Assembly (NCBI GenBank): GCA_041671545.1
Contig: JBAZBI010000018.1
Location: 1 to 64,000 of the forward strand
Length of the DNA stretch: 64,000 nucleotides
Origin: UBA1563 sp041671545
GTDB lineage: Bacteria > Bacteroidota > Ignavibacteria > Ignavibacteriales > Ignavibacteriaceae
Direction: 5' to 3'
How positions within the stretch are numbered: position 1 is the stretch's first letter; the number at the start of each line of letters is the position of its first letter. A model generated the notes under the pieces. That model saw only the letters and a program-made list of their open reading frames with translations. It did not search any database and was not told the origin of the DNA. The position numbers were made by a program, and so were the translations under genes. Below are positions 33,077 through 42,363 of the stretch, in pieces.

Positions 33077-35098
33077 TTGACAAAAGCATTTTTTCTCATT
33101 GCAATTCTTTTTTCTCTCACACTGACCTCGGCTCAGGAAGCGAATAAAATTGAACTCACATCCATAGAATTTACAGGCAATTCTTCTTACTCTTCTTCAA
33201 TGCTCAAAGACGTGGTTTTATCGAAAGAAACACCAAGCTGGTTTTGGAAATTACTCCATTCGATTAGCAGTAGTGTAGGGAAAGAACCTTCGTATTTTGA
33301 TAGCTTGATGTTGCACGACGACATGAATGCCTTGAAAGATTTTTACAATTCCAATGGTTTTTTTGAAGCTCATTTTTCATCAAGTTTCAAAATTGATACT
33401 GCGAAGAATACAGCTGAAGTGGTTTTTGTAATTAATGAATGTCTTCCATCTTCGTTTACAAAAATAAAATTGAACGGACTAAAGGAGATATCTTCAGAGT
33501 TGAAAGTAGGTATCGATAACGAGTTTTCTGCATTGGAAACAAAAAGATATTCTCAAAATCTTCTAAAAAATAGTATTGATGTGGTGATTGAAAACCTCAA
33601 TAATTCCGGTTACATGCTCGCCGCGTTTGATAGCTCTGTTATCGAAAAAGATACTATTAAAAATCTGGCGAATGTTGATGTTTATTTTAGACCACGTCCA
33701 CGCTATAAAATAAGCAACGTGCAGATTGAAAAAACCGGAGAAGGCAGTGATTTTGTTGAAACCGAACTGCTGAAAGATCTTGTGGGAATTAAGGTGGACG
33801 AATTATATAGCGCTGAAAAAATCCGCCAAAGTCAGGTTCGTTTGTATCGAACCGGATTGTTCAATTACGTGCAAGTAATTCCCATAACGGAGGATACTGT
33901 AGGAAATTATGTTCCGCTAAAAGTACTTGGCAATATCGGCAAGATGAATGAACTTGCGCCGGAATTGCTTATGAATAATCAGCAACACACGTTTAATCTT
34001 GGTTTGGGAGGAACTTATACGCGCAAAAATTTTCTTGGTCGCGCGCGGAAATTATCTTTGACAAGTTCATTCGGTGTTCAAGATTTAGAAAGAATTAATT
34101 TCGGAAAAGTGGTAAAAGCCTTTTCTTTAAGGGAAACATCCCTCGCTGGCTTTTTTGATTCAAAATTAAAAATTGAGCAACCATACGTTTTTAACAAACC
34201 GATCTTTGGAATTCTTGAAGGATACTTTACACTTCGTAAAGACGCTACTTCAAACAAAAGAAATTACGGCGGTAAACTGAGCTTTGAGTTTGAATTACCA
34301 AATTATACCTTTATCAATTTTTTATCATCCTATTATAATTTGGAAATTGCAGACGAAATTTTCTTTCTTACTGATCGCGAACTGACGAGAAGTCAAACCT
34401 TATCAATTCTCGGTTTGGACCTCCGGTCTATAAAAACTTTAAATCCGTTATTCCCGGCAAACGGATACAATTTATCGGTTAGTTTGGAAGAGGCGAATTC
34501 AATTCCTTATTTTCTTTCTAAATTATCGGATAAAACCTACACTACGCCGCTTTACTACAAAACACAAATTACCTTCGCCAAATATCTGGCTACAAATAGA
34601 AAGGAATCTGCCGTACTCGGGTTGAAACTAAAAACCGGTTATTTAAGAGCATATCGCGGAAATGAACTTGATGTTCCGACAACTAAAAAGTTTTTTACCG
34701 GTGGTAGTAACTCTGTACGCGGTTGGCGTGCAAGAGAACTTTCCCCAAAAGTTGAAGTTCCGATCCTTAACGAGACTACAAATAAGGTTGAGACTGTCCT
34801 TCTTGAAGGAGGCAGCTTTTTATTCGAGGGTTCTGCCGAATACCGGTACAAGTTGACCGAATCAATCGGTGTGGCCGCATTTGTGGATTTTGGAAATTCC
34901 TGGAGCAATGTAAAAAAGACACGAGTTTCTGAAATTGCCTTTGCTTCAGGTTTCGGATTCAGATATTACACCATGATCGCCCCTTTTCGCATCGATTTTG
35001 GCTTTAAGTCCTACGATCCTTACTCAGAAAGGCGAATTTTGAAACGAAAATTCTTCGATTTAATGGAATTTCATTTTGGCATCGGGGAAGCGTTTTAG
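33077..35098 (+). CDS. Omp85-family outer-membrane protein (BamA/TamA-like)
   Basis: The 673-aa protein (TTG start) has a signal peptide (KAFFLIAILFSLTLTSAQ). POTRA-like domains occupy roughly residues 25-285, with the first clearly starting IELTSIEFTGNSSYSSSMLK. A C-terminal surface-antigen barrel (about 300-673) carries FTGGSNSVRGWRARELSP, the conserved lumen motif region, and ends in FHFGIGEAF with a terminal phenylalanine. Two or three POTRAs suggest a TamA/assembly-type role rather than full BamA. It inserts or exports proteins or lipids at the outer membrane. It follows the lipoprotein gene by 15 bp. Confidence 0.92.
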   Translation: MTKAFFLIAILFSLTLTSAQEANKIELTSIEFTGNSSYSSSMLKDVVLSKETPSWFWKLLHSISSSVGKEPSYFDSLMLHDDMNALKDFYNSNGFFEAHFSSSFKIDTAKNTAEVVFVINECLPSSFTKIKLNGLKEISSELKVGIDNEFSALETKRYSQNLLKNSIDVVIENLNNSGYMLAAFDSSVIEKDTIKNLANVDVYFRPRPRYKISNVQIEKTGEGSDFVETELLKDLVGIKVDELYSAEKIRQSQVRLYRTGLFNYVQVIPITEDTVGNYVPLKVLGNIGKMNELAPELLMNNQQHTFNLGLGGTYTRKNFLGRARKLSLTSSFGVQDLERINFGKVVKAFSLRETSLAGFFDSKLKIEQPYVFNKPIFGILEGYFTLRKDATSNKRNYGGKLSFEFELPNYTFINFLSSYYNLEIADEIFFLTDRELTRSQTLSILGLDLRSIKTLNPLFPANGYNLSVSLEEANSIPYFLSKLSDKTYTTPLYYKTQITFAKYLATNRKESAVLGLKLKTGYLRAYRGNELDVPTTKKFFTGGSNSVRGWRARELSPKVEVPILNETTNKVETVLLEGGSFLFEGSAEYRYKLTESIGVAAFVDFGNSWSNVKKTRVSEIAFASGFGFRYYTMIAPFRIDFGFKSYDPYSERRILKRKFFDLMEFHFGIGEAF

Positions 35099-35153
35099 TC
35101 CTTGGTTACCTCTCCATTTTTCTTTATTTTTGTGCCCATTATAGGTAGGATTT

Positions 35154-36023
35154 ATGATATTGAGTATGACCGGTTACGGCAAATCCGTAGCTGCATTTAA
35201 CGGTTTTTCTTTTGAAGTTGAACTAAAAAGCGTAAATAATAGATTTTTAGAAGTTTCGGCAAAGCTGCCCGGAAGTTTATTCGCCAAAGAATTTGAGATT
35301 AAGGAGCTTCTCCGTTCAAAAATTAAGAGGGGAAAAATTAGTCTTTCAATTTCAGTTAAGTTCGGCGCCGGACAAGATGCGTTGATTAACGAAGCTAAAT
35401 TGATTGAAACTGCGCAGATGTTAAAGCAGATTAAAAAATCTCTCGACATTAAAGAGGAGATTCAACTTGCACATTTTCTCAATTTCAAAGAATTATTTTC
35501 TCCTGATTTTCTTGAATTTACCGATGAGCATTTTGAGGTATTGAAAAAATGTATCTCAGAGGCTGCCGATAATCTGATCGAGATGAGAAAAATTGAAGGT
35601 AAATCGCTTCTAAAGGATTTACTTGAAAGAGCGGCAGTTATAACTGAAACGTTGGCAGAAATTGAGAAAATTCACAGAGATTCTGTTAACGAATATTTTC
35701 AAAAACTGCAAGAGCGCGTTCAACAGATAATAAAAGATATTCAAAACTATTCAGACCGTTTGGAATTTGAATTAGCGTTGCTCTCTGAAAAATCAGATAT
35801 TACAGAAGAGTGTGTTCGGTTGAAAAGTCATCTCAAATATTTTTCTGAAGTCCTTACCGTCGGAGATGAGGCAGGAAGAAAGCTTAATTTCATTTGCCAG
35901 GAAATGCACCGGGAAGCCAATACTATAGCCTCCAAATCACTCTCGGCTGAAATTACGCATCATTCCGTTTCGATAAGAGAAGAAGTTGAAAAGATCCGCG
36001 AACAAATTCAGAATATCGAATAG
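35154..36023 (+). CDS. yicC: YicC-family endoribonuclease
   Basis: The 289-aa protein opens MILSMTGYGKS and has the VELKSVNNRFLEVSAKLP block. Its C-terminal part has the HREANTIASKSLSAEITHHSVSIREEVEKIREQ segment typical of YicC/YloC-type RNases. Characterised members cleave RNA in stress and sporulation contexts. The stop codon overlaps the GTG start of gmk by one base (TAGTG), so the two are coupled. In many bacteria yicC-gmk-rpoZ occurs in this order. Confidence 0.95.
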   Translation: MILSMTGYGKSVAAFNGFSFEVELKSVNNRFLEVSAKLPGSLFAKEFEIKELLRSKIKRGKISLSISVKFGAGQDALINEAKLIETAQMLKQIKKSLDIKEEIQLAHFLNFKELFSPDFLEFTDEHFEVLKKCISEAADNLIEMRKIEGKSLLKDLLERAAVITETLAEIEKIHRDSVNEYFQKLQERVQQIIKDIQNYSDRLEFELALLSEKSDITEECVRLKSHLKYFSEVLTVGDEAGRKLNFICQEMHREANTIASKSLSAEITHHSVSIREEVEKIREQIQNIE

Positions 36024-36598
36024 TGAAAAAAAACGGAAATATTATTGTTATTGCTGCACCGAGTGGAACCGGGAAAACAACGATAATAAAAGCTATTTTA
36101 AAACTTATGCCGGAAGTTGTCTATTCAATTTCTGCCACTACCCGTGAAAAACGCTACAATGAAGTTGATGGTAAAGATTATTTCTTTATTGACGAAGAAA
36201 CTTTTAAGCAAAAAATTGATAACCATCAGTTTGTAGAGTGGGAAAAAGTTTACGATTATTACTACGGTACACCGAAATTTTTTGTAGAGAAGATCATTTG
36301 GGAAGGAAAGTCGATCCTTTTGGAAGTTGATGTAAAAGGGGCACTTGCAATTAAAAATGTCTATCCGGAAGCGAACTTGATCTATATTCTTCCACCGAGC
36401 TTGGAAGAATTGGAAAAAAGGCTCCGGGAAAGAAAAACGGAGAGCGAAACCGACTTTCAAAAAAGAATTGAGAGGGCAAAAATGGAGTTGAGTCTTAAGG
36501 ATAAATTTGACTATTTTATAGTCAACAATAATTTAAATACTGCAATTTTAGAAGCAAAAGAAGTGATAGAAAAAATAACAAATAAGGAGATGAACTAA
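36023..36598 (+). CDS. gmk: Guanylate kinase
   Basis: This 191-aa P-loop kinase has VIAAPSGTGKTTI near the N-terminus, followed by SISATTREKRYNEVDGKDYFFI (GMP binding) and EVDVKGALAIKNVYPEA. It makes GDP from GMP and ATP. The GTG start at 36023 overlaps the yicC stop. The stop TAA shares one base with the rpoZ ATG (TAATG). Confidence 0.97.
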   Translation: MKKNGNIIVIAAPSGTGKTTIIKAILKLMPEVVYSISATTREKRYNEVDGKDYFFIDEETFKQKIDNHQFVEWEKVYDYYYGTPKFFVEKIIWEGKSILLEVDVKGALAIKNVYPEANLIYILPPSLEELEKRLRERKTESETDFQKRIERAKMELSLKDKFDYFIVNNNLNTAILEAKEVIEKITNKEMN

Positions 36599-36894
36599 TG
36601 AGCGTAAGCCCAATAGATTTACGAGCAATTGATAAACGAGTAGCTAATGTTTATGAAGGAATAGTTGTAGCCGGCAAAAAAGCCCGCGCAATTAATGATG
36701 ACCGTAAGATTGAATTCAATGCCGCTTTGGCAACCGTTCCCGCAACCAATATTAGCGCAGACGACGACAGCGAAGATTTCGATAACCCTGCACAACTTAG
36801 TTTGTCGCTAAAATTCGAAAAAAGATATAAACCGCATGTTGAAGCTTTGCATCAATTGCTTGACGGCGAAATTGAATTCGAATTTAAAAAATAA
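36598..36894 (+). CDS. rpoZ: RNA polymerase omega subunit
   Basis: The 98-aa protein fits the omega/Rpb6 family: SPIDLRAIDKRVANVYEGIVVAGKKARAINDD is the conserved assembly region that clamps the beta' subunit. The middle has an acidic stretch (ADDDSEDFD) seen in Bacteroidota-type omegas. It is coupled to gmk by TAATG, and two terminators follow. Confidence 0.93.
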   Translation: MSVSPIDLRAIDKRVANVYEGIVVAGKKARAINDDRKIEFNAALATVPATNISADDDSEDFDNPAQLSLSLKFEKRYKPHVEALHQLLDGEIEFEFKK

Positions 36895-36911
36895 TGACGT
36901 TTTGATCTTTT

Positions 36912-36963
36912 AACCGGAGAAAACTAATCAAGATAATTCTCCCTCAAAGTTTTCCGGTTTTTG
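36912..36963 (+). terminator. Hairpin with T tail after rpoZ
   Basis: AACCGGAGAAAACT pairs with AGTTTTCCGGTT (one bulge, long loop), followed by a short T tract. Confidence 0.6.
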
Positions 36964-36976
36964 ATTATGGTTATTG

Positions 36977-37012
36977 GCGGAAGTGAGCCCTTTTTCCCTT
37001 CCGCTTTTTTTT
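36977..37012 (+). terminator. Rho-independent terminator, second after rpoZ
   Basis: A 7-bp stem (GCGGAAG at 36977-36983, CTTCCGC at 36998-37004) is followed by eight T. Confidence 0.85.
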
Positions 37013-37054
37013 CTTTATCCATGCATCCATTGAATCTAAAAGTTTAAATCCGGA

Positions 37055-37804
37055 ATGACTTCTGCCAAACAAAAAATTATCGACTCTTTACTCTTGCAGA
37101 AAGAATTGCATGGTGATGAGCTATTTACCAAAATGCTTGTTGATCCAACTCCAAATGAATATTCCGAAAAAAAAGTTGGGAAAGCTCTTCCAACAAAAGT
37201 GAGTGAACCATCACCCAAAATTTCATCAGTTACTGGAATGGATGCAACAAACGAACTCGATAAATATTATCAAGAAATTTGTAACTGTTTAGCCTGTCCG
37301 TTAGGAAAGACACGTAACAAATTCGTATTTGGCGTTGGTAATCCGAATGCAAAAGTAATGTTGGTCGGAGAAGGTCCTGGTGCGGATGAGGATGAACAAG
37401 GAATTCCGTTTGTAGGAAGAGCAGGACAATTGCTCACGAAGATTTTGGAAGCGATCAACTTTAAACGGCAAGAAGTATATATCGCGAACATCGTAAAATG
37501 TCGCCCGCCGGGAAACAGAACTCCAAATCCTGTAGAGATTGAAACGTGCATTCACTATCTTCACAAACAGATTGAGATAATTCAGCCCAAAATGATTTTA
37601 TGTTTAGGTACAACCGCAGCCACAAGTTTGCTTGGGAAAAAAGAATCACTTGGCGCGATGCGAAATAAAGTCCATCAAGTTGGAGAGATAAAAGCGGTAG
37701 TTACTTACCATCCGGCTGCATTGTTGCGCAATCCAAATTGGAAAAAAGATTGCTGGGCTGATGTTCAATATTTTAGAAAATTATACGATGAAATGTTTGC
37801 ATGA
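37055..37804 (+). CDS. Family 4 uracil-DNA glycosylase
   Basis: The 249-aa protein has a flexible N-terminal extension of about 75 residues. The UDG family 4/5-type fold follows: iron-sulfur cysteines in CNCLACPLGKTRN, the GEGPGADEDEQGIPFVGRAGQ active-site block, CRPPGNRTPNPVEIETC with further cluster cysteines, and TYHPAALLRNPNWKKDCW. It removes uracil arising from cytosine deamination so that base-excision repair can act. Transcribed alone after the rpoZ terminators, 76 bp before dnaB. Confidence 0.93.
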   Translation: MTSAKQKIIDSLLLQKELHGDELFTKMLVDPTPNEYSEKKVGKALPTKVSEPSPKISSVTGMDATNELDKYYQEICNCLACPLGKTRNKFVFGVGNPNAKVMLVGEGPGADEDEQGIPFVGRAGQLLTKILEAINFKRQEVYIANIVKCRPPGNRTPNPVEIETCIHYLHKQIEIIQPKMILCLGTTAATSLLGKKESLGAMRNKVHQVGEIKAVVTYHPAALLRNPNWKKDCWADVQYFRKLYDEMFA

Positions 37805-37879
37805 GATATTTTTTTATCTTTATACCATCGTTTTTATTTAATTGATCTCAATCCTGTTTAATTTAGAATTATATCATCT

Positions 37880-39334
37880 ATGACAAAAAAAAATACTCAA
37901 CTTGACTCTGCCAGACCGGATGCGGAGTATTTTAAAAGAACTCCGACAGATGTAAAACCTCCTTCCGTACCTGAAATTGAAATGGCGGTTCTTGGTGCAA
38001 TGTTGATTGAAAAGGAAGCAGTGCCGAAGGCAATCGAACTCCTCAATCCCACAAGTTTTTATTTAAAAGAACATGCATTAATCTTTGAAGCGATGATAGA
38101 CCTCTTCAATGCAGATGAACCGATCGATACAGTAACATTGTATCAGGAATTAAAACGACGGGGCACTTCGGAGAAGGTTGGCGGTGTAGTCTATCTTAGT
38201 AAACTTTCGCAGAATATTTCTTCTGCTGCAAATGTTGAGTATCATGCAAAAATAATTTTAGAAAAATCGATCCTCAGAAAACTGATCTCAACTTCGCATG
38301 ATATTGCAAGAGAAGCTTACGACGGAACAGAAGACGCTTTCAACATTTTAGATTCCGCCGAACGCAAAATATTTGAAATAACCGAAGAGCATCTAAAAAA
38401 ATCTTATCAAGATATGGATCAAGCGGTGCGTGATGCACTTGAGTACATTGACGCGATTCATTCAAAAGATTTTAAGAATATTGCAGTTCCCACCGGATTT
38501 ATGGACATGGACGACATGCTCGGCGGATTCCAGAAATCAGATTTAATTATTATCGCGGCAAGGCCATCCATGGGAAAAACGGCCTTCGCCCTTTCGCTCG
38601 CACGTAATGCTGCGATTGATCATAAAGTCCCGGTTGTATTTTTCAGTTTGGAAATGGCGACTGTACAACTCATAATCCGTTTGCTTTGCGCTGAAGGAAA
38701 AATTGATGCGCAGAGATTACGTACCGGAAAATTTTCTTCAAAAGAAGAAGGAGATAAATTACGGAGAGCTTCAGCTAAATTGATGAGCGCGCCGATTTAT
38801 ATTGATGATACACCAGCACAAACAATTTTGGAAATTCGCGCGAAAGCCCGGCGATTAGTTTCCGAGAAAAAAGTTGGAATGGTTGTGGTTGATTACTTGC
38901 AGCTTATTCAAGGGCCTGCTCGCGCAGAAAGCCGAGAGAGAGAAATTGCACACATCTCACGCTCATTAAAAGCATTGGCGAAGGAATTAAAAATTCCAGT
39001 AATAGCACTTGCACAGTTAAACCGTGCGGTTGAATCGAGAACCGATAAGCGTCCGCAGCTTTCTGATTTGCGTGAGTCAGGTTCGATTGAACAAGATGCT
39101 GATGTGGTAATGTTTATCCATCGCCCGGAACGGTATGCGCAACAGGATAGTAAAGATTATGCTGACGCCGAGGGGATTGCAGAAATAATTATTGCGAAAC
39201 AGAGAAACGGTCCGACCGGTGAAGTGAAATTAACATTCTTAAAAGAATTTACCCGCTTTGAAAGTAATTTAGCTTTTAGACCGGATCCGAATTTAACCTA
39301 TAACCAACAGCCAACAGAGGAATTCCCGATATGA
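37880..39334 (+). CDS. dnaB: Replicative DNA helicase DnaB
   Basis: The 484-aa protein has the N-terminal domain (EIEMAVLGAMLIEKEAVPKAIELL) and a RecA-type C-terminal domain with Walker A ARPSMGKTAFALSLA, VPVVFFSLEM, VVDYLQLIQGP (Walker B) and the arginine-finger region HISRSLKALAKELKIPVIALAQLNR. It is a complete hexameric 5'-3' helicase without an intein. The stop overlaps the ATG of the next gene by four bases. Confidence 0.98.
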   Translation: MTKKNTQLDSARPDAEYFKRTPTDVKPPSVPEIEMAVLGAMLIEKEAVPKAIELLNPTSFYLKEHALIFEAMIDLFNADEPIDTVTLYQELKRRGTSEKVGGVVYLSKLSQNISSAANVEYHAKIILEKSILRKLISTSHDIAREAYDGTEDAFNILDSAERKIFEITEEHLKKSYQDMDQAVRDALEYIDAIHSKDFKNIAVPTGFMDMDDMLGGFQKSDLIIIAARPSMGKTAFALSLARNAAIDHKVPVVFFSLEMATVQLIIRLLCAEGKIDAQRLRTGKFSSKEEGDKLRRASAKLMSAPIYIDDTPAQTILEIRAKARRLVSEKKVGMVVVDYLQLIQGPARAESREREIAHISRSLKALAKELKIPVIALAQLNRAVESRTDKRPQLSDLRESGSIEQDADVVMFIHRPERYAQQDSKDYADAEGIAEIIIAKQRNGPTGEVKLTFLKEFTRFESNLAFRPDPNLTYNQQPTEEFPI

Positions 39335-40179
39335 AAACTTTCATTATGGTTTTATTTGCTTTTGTTTTTACACACGCACAGATTGCTACAGAAGAAGATA
39401 AACAAATCTGCAAATCAAAATTTGATTTAGCAGTAAGTGACAGTCTTAATTCAAAACCAATCGGCGATGTTATAACCGCGATCGGTAAAAGTTTTCTCGG
39501 ATTGAATTACGAAGCATTCACTCTTGAAAAAGGGGAAAAAGAAACACTGGTTGTTCATTTAACCGGATTGGATTGTACAACTTTTTTAGAAAATTGTGTT
39601 GTCTTTTCGCGCTGTATTAAAAAGGGAAAAACTTCTTTTGAAGATTACACAAAAGAATTGGAGTTCGTTCGTTACCGTGATGGAAAAATGGGAGAATATC
39701 CTTCGCGTCTCCATTATTTTTCCGATTGGATTTTTAACAACACAAAGAAAAATATTGTTGAAGATGTTACAAAATCAATTGGTGGTGAACCAATCCAATT
39801 TAAAGTTGGATACATGACGAAGCATCCGGAATCATATCGACAACTGAAAGAGAATGGAAAGTTTATTCCCATCGTTGTTATGCAAGAAAAAGCAATTAAC
39901 GCAAGAACCTATTTCTACATTCCCAAAAACAAAGTTGATGGAATTGAATCCCAAATTCATAACGGAGATTTAATTGCCATTACAACTAATTTGGAAGGCT
40001 TGGATATTGGTCATGTTGGGGTTGCGCTAAAAATGGATGACGGAAGAATTCACTTTATGCATGCGCCGTTAGTTGGAGCAAAAGTCCAAATTTCCGAATT
40101 ACCGCTCGGTGGTTATTTGGCAAAAATTAAAAAGCATACGGGTATAATTGTGTTAAGACCACAGGAACCAAAAAAATAA
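39331..40179 (+). CDS. DUF1460 family, NlpC/P60-like amidase, exported
   Basis: The 282-aa protein (ATG overlapping the dnaB stop, ATGA) has a signal peptide (MVLFAFVFTHAQ) and the DUF1460 fold. The catalytic cysteine lies in LTGLDCTTFLENC and the histidine in LDIGHVGVALKM. Family members with solved structures are cysteine amidases that trim peptidoglycan fragments in the envelope. It most likely hydrolyses an amide of murein peptides. The dnaB overlap is a genome-packing feature, not a functional link. Confidence 0.88.
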   Translation: MKTFIMVLFAFVFTHAQIATEEDKQICKSKFDLAVSDSLNSKPIGDVITAIGKSFLGLNYEAFTLEKGEKETLVVHLTGLDCTTFLENCVVFSRCIKKGKTSFEDYTKELEFVRYRDGKMGEYPSRLHYFSDWIFNNTKKNIVEDVTKSIGGEPIQFKVGYMTKHPESYRQLKENGKFIPIVVMQEKAINARTYFYIPKNKVDGIESQIHNGDLIAITTNLEGLDIGHVGVALKMDDGRIHFMHAPLVGAKVQISELPLGGYLAKIKKHTGIIVLRPQEPKK

Positions 40180-40271
40180 TGATAATTGAAAAATCGGAAA
40201 ACATCCGTTCTTTTTCGTTTTCATCAGGAAAAAGATAAAGAGATTTATTATTTAAAAAGCCGGGAATTTTT

Positions 40272-42287
40272 ATGAGGCTGTTGCTTGTATTAATGATGTC
40301 TTGCTTTGTACAAAATCTACGCGCTACCGAACCGACAGCACACAACGGTATAATTGATTTGCGTAATTGGGATTTTGCAACGAGTGGTGTAGTCGAGCTA
40401 AACGGTCAATGGGAATTTTACCCGTGGGAGTACTGTAACCCCGTAGAATTCCTCTCCTCTAATTTACCACGCACAGAGTATGTTTCCGTCCCCGCAAGTT
40501 GGACAAAATATTCGTCCGGGAAAAATAAGATGCCGGTTTTCGGATATGCAACGTACAGACTTACAATTATTCTGAACAGCAAAAAGTTTTACGGTACGCG
40601 GGAGCTGGCATTAGGACTACCCGATATGTTTTCAGCATACAAACTTTGGATTGACACGACACTTGCCATGGTTGTCGGAGTGCCGGGCAAGAGCTTCAAT
40701 GAACATAAACCTAAAATTGTTCCTGTTACAGTTCCTCTTTTTGCTCAAAGAGACACAATTGCAATCACCCTTCAAATCGCTAATTATTTCTTTCCCCAGT
40801 TTGCAGGAATTCCGCGCCCGATCAAGCTTGGACTTAATCAACAGATAATCAAGGCGACTTGGCTGAATGATATAGGGTACATCGGCGGGGCTATCTTTTC
40901 TTTTACTCTCGGGGTTTACTTTCTCTTCCTCTCTTCTTTTAAAAGGGAAAGAAAAATTAATCTTCTGTTCGCTGTTTCCTGCTTGTTCGGAGTATTGCGA
41001 TATCTTTTTGATCGCGCTCTGATCATAATGTTATTCTTCCCGGACTTTGATCCTCGTCTCAGGCTCAAATTTCTTTTCCTGTCGATTGATTTTAACGCGT
41101 TATTATTATGGACGGCATATTTATTTTTCCCCGATTTAATACCCCGTAAAATTGTGCGAACCTCTATCGTCTTGTTCACGCTGTACACTTTTGTTGTATT
41201 ACTTACACCGCTTCAATTCGGAGGCAGACTTTTCCTTTATTTTGTGGCTTTAAGTATAATCATTTGTCTTTACGTTACTGTTGTCTCGGGATTTGCCTAC
41301 AGCCGGAAACGCGAATCGGCGGGAATATTTTTTTATGGGACGATGTTTGCTACAGTAATATTTACAAACAACATGTTCGTTACGTTCGTGCATACGGCAT
41401 ATCAGTATTATATCCCGATCGAATCGTTGTTATACTTACCTCTTGTAGCTTCAGCCATTACTTTAAGAATGGTGCACGCGCGTGAACATGAGATTCAGCT
41501 TTCTTCGGATATCCAGGTCATGAACAAGAATCTCGAGCAATTGGTCGCAGAAAGAACGGAAGATTTGCACGCTGCAAACGAATCTTTGAAGAAATTGAAC
41601 TCATCCAAAGACCGTTTTATTTCCATCTTATCTCACGACCTTCGCAATCCATTATATAATCTTATCGGTTTATCGCGCAGGCTGATGAAAAGCGCCGGCT
41701 TGTTAGAGAGTGAAAAAGTCACTGATTATGCACGTATCATAAATGATTCCGCGGTTGCAGGGCATAAGCTCGTAGAAAATCTCCTCGATTGGTCGTTAAT
41801 CGAATCGGGCTCGAAAGATGCCGAACCACAGAGACTGATTCTGAAAAATATAATCGATGACGTATTTGATTTGTTGAAGAGCGAGGCGGAGGAAAAAGGT
41901 ATTGAGTTAATTAATGATGTCGATTACAGCTGCGAGGTATTTGCCGATCCGAAAATGACGGCGGGAATTTTACGCAACCTCCTAACGAACGGAATCAAGT
42001 TCACGCACAAACGTGGAAAGGTGCAAGTCTCTGCTACACTTGCAGAGAAGTTCTGTGAAATCTCCGTTGAGGATAACGGCATAGGCATGGAGGCGCACGA
42101 GGCAGAGCAGCTTTTCAGAATCGACAAGAAAGTTTACAATACCGGAACAAATGACGAACCGGGCAGTGGATATGGATTAATACTTTCAAAAGAGTTTGTC
42201 GAATGCAACGGCGGTAAGATTTCCATTTCGAGCGAGAAAGGAAAAGGAACAACTGTTTCGTTCACACTTCCCGCTTGCATAACATAA
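40272..42287 (+). CDS. Sensor histidine kinase with 7TMR-DISM input
   Basis: The 671-aa protein has a signal peptide and an N-terminal jelly-roll/galactose-binding-like domain of about 180 residues (NGIIDLRNWDF, GYATYRLTIIL). A 7TMR-DISM membrane domain (about 210-400) and a coiled-coil linker (QVMNKNLEQLVAERTEDL) follow, then the dimerisation domain with phosphoacceptor histidine (ISILSHDLRNPLYN), and an HATPase with EDNGIGM and GSGYGLILSKEFVE. It likely senses an extracytoplasmic carbohydrate-like ligand. The response regulator 76 bp downstream is the likely partner, though it shows a HTH rather than another output. A noticeably less AT-rich codon use begins here. Confidence 0.93.
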   Translation: MRLLLVLMMSCFVQNLRATEPTAHNGIIDLRNWDFATSGVVELNGQWEFYPWEYCNPVEFLSSNLPRTEYVSVPASWTKYSSGKNKMPVFGYATYRLTIILNSKKFYGTRELALGLPDMFSAYKLWIDTTLAMVVGVPGKSFNEHKPKIVPVTVPLFAQRDTIAITLQIANYFFPQFAGIPRPIKLGLNQQIIKATWLNDIGYIGGAIFSFTLGVYFLFLSSFKRERKINLLFAVSCLFGVLRYLFDRALIIMLFFPDFDPRLRLKFLFLSIDFNALLLWTAYLFFPDLIPRKIVRTSIVLFTLYTFVVLLTPLQFGGRLFLYFVALSIIICLYVTVVSGFAYSRKRESAGIFFYGTMFATVIFTNNMFVTFVHTAYQYYIPIESLLYLPLVASAITLRMVHAREHEIQLSSDIQVMNKNLEQLVAERTEDLHAANESLKKLNSSKDRFISILSHDLRNPLYNLIGLSRRLMKSAGLLESEKVTDYARIINDSAVAGHKLVENLLDWSLIESGSKDAEPQRLILKNIIDDVFDLLKSEAEEKGIELINDVDYSCEVFADPKMTAGILRNLLTNGIKFTHKRGKVQVSATLAEKFCEISVEDNGIGMEAHEAEQLFRIDKKVYNTGTNDEPGSGYGLILSKEFVECNGGKISISSEKGKGTTVSFTLPACIT

Positions 42288-42363
42288 GGATTTAGTACAT
42301 ATATTTATAAACATGATGACACTTCAATTTATTGAATATTGAGAATTGAATGGACGAATTCAA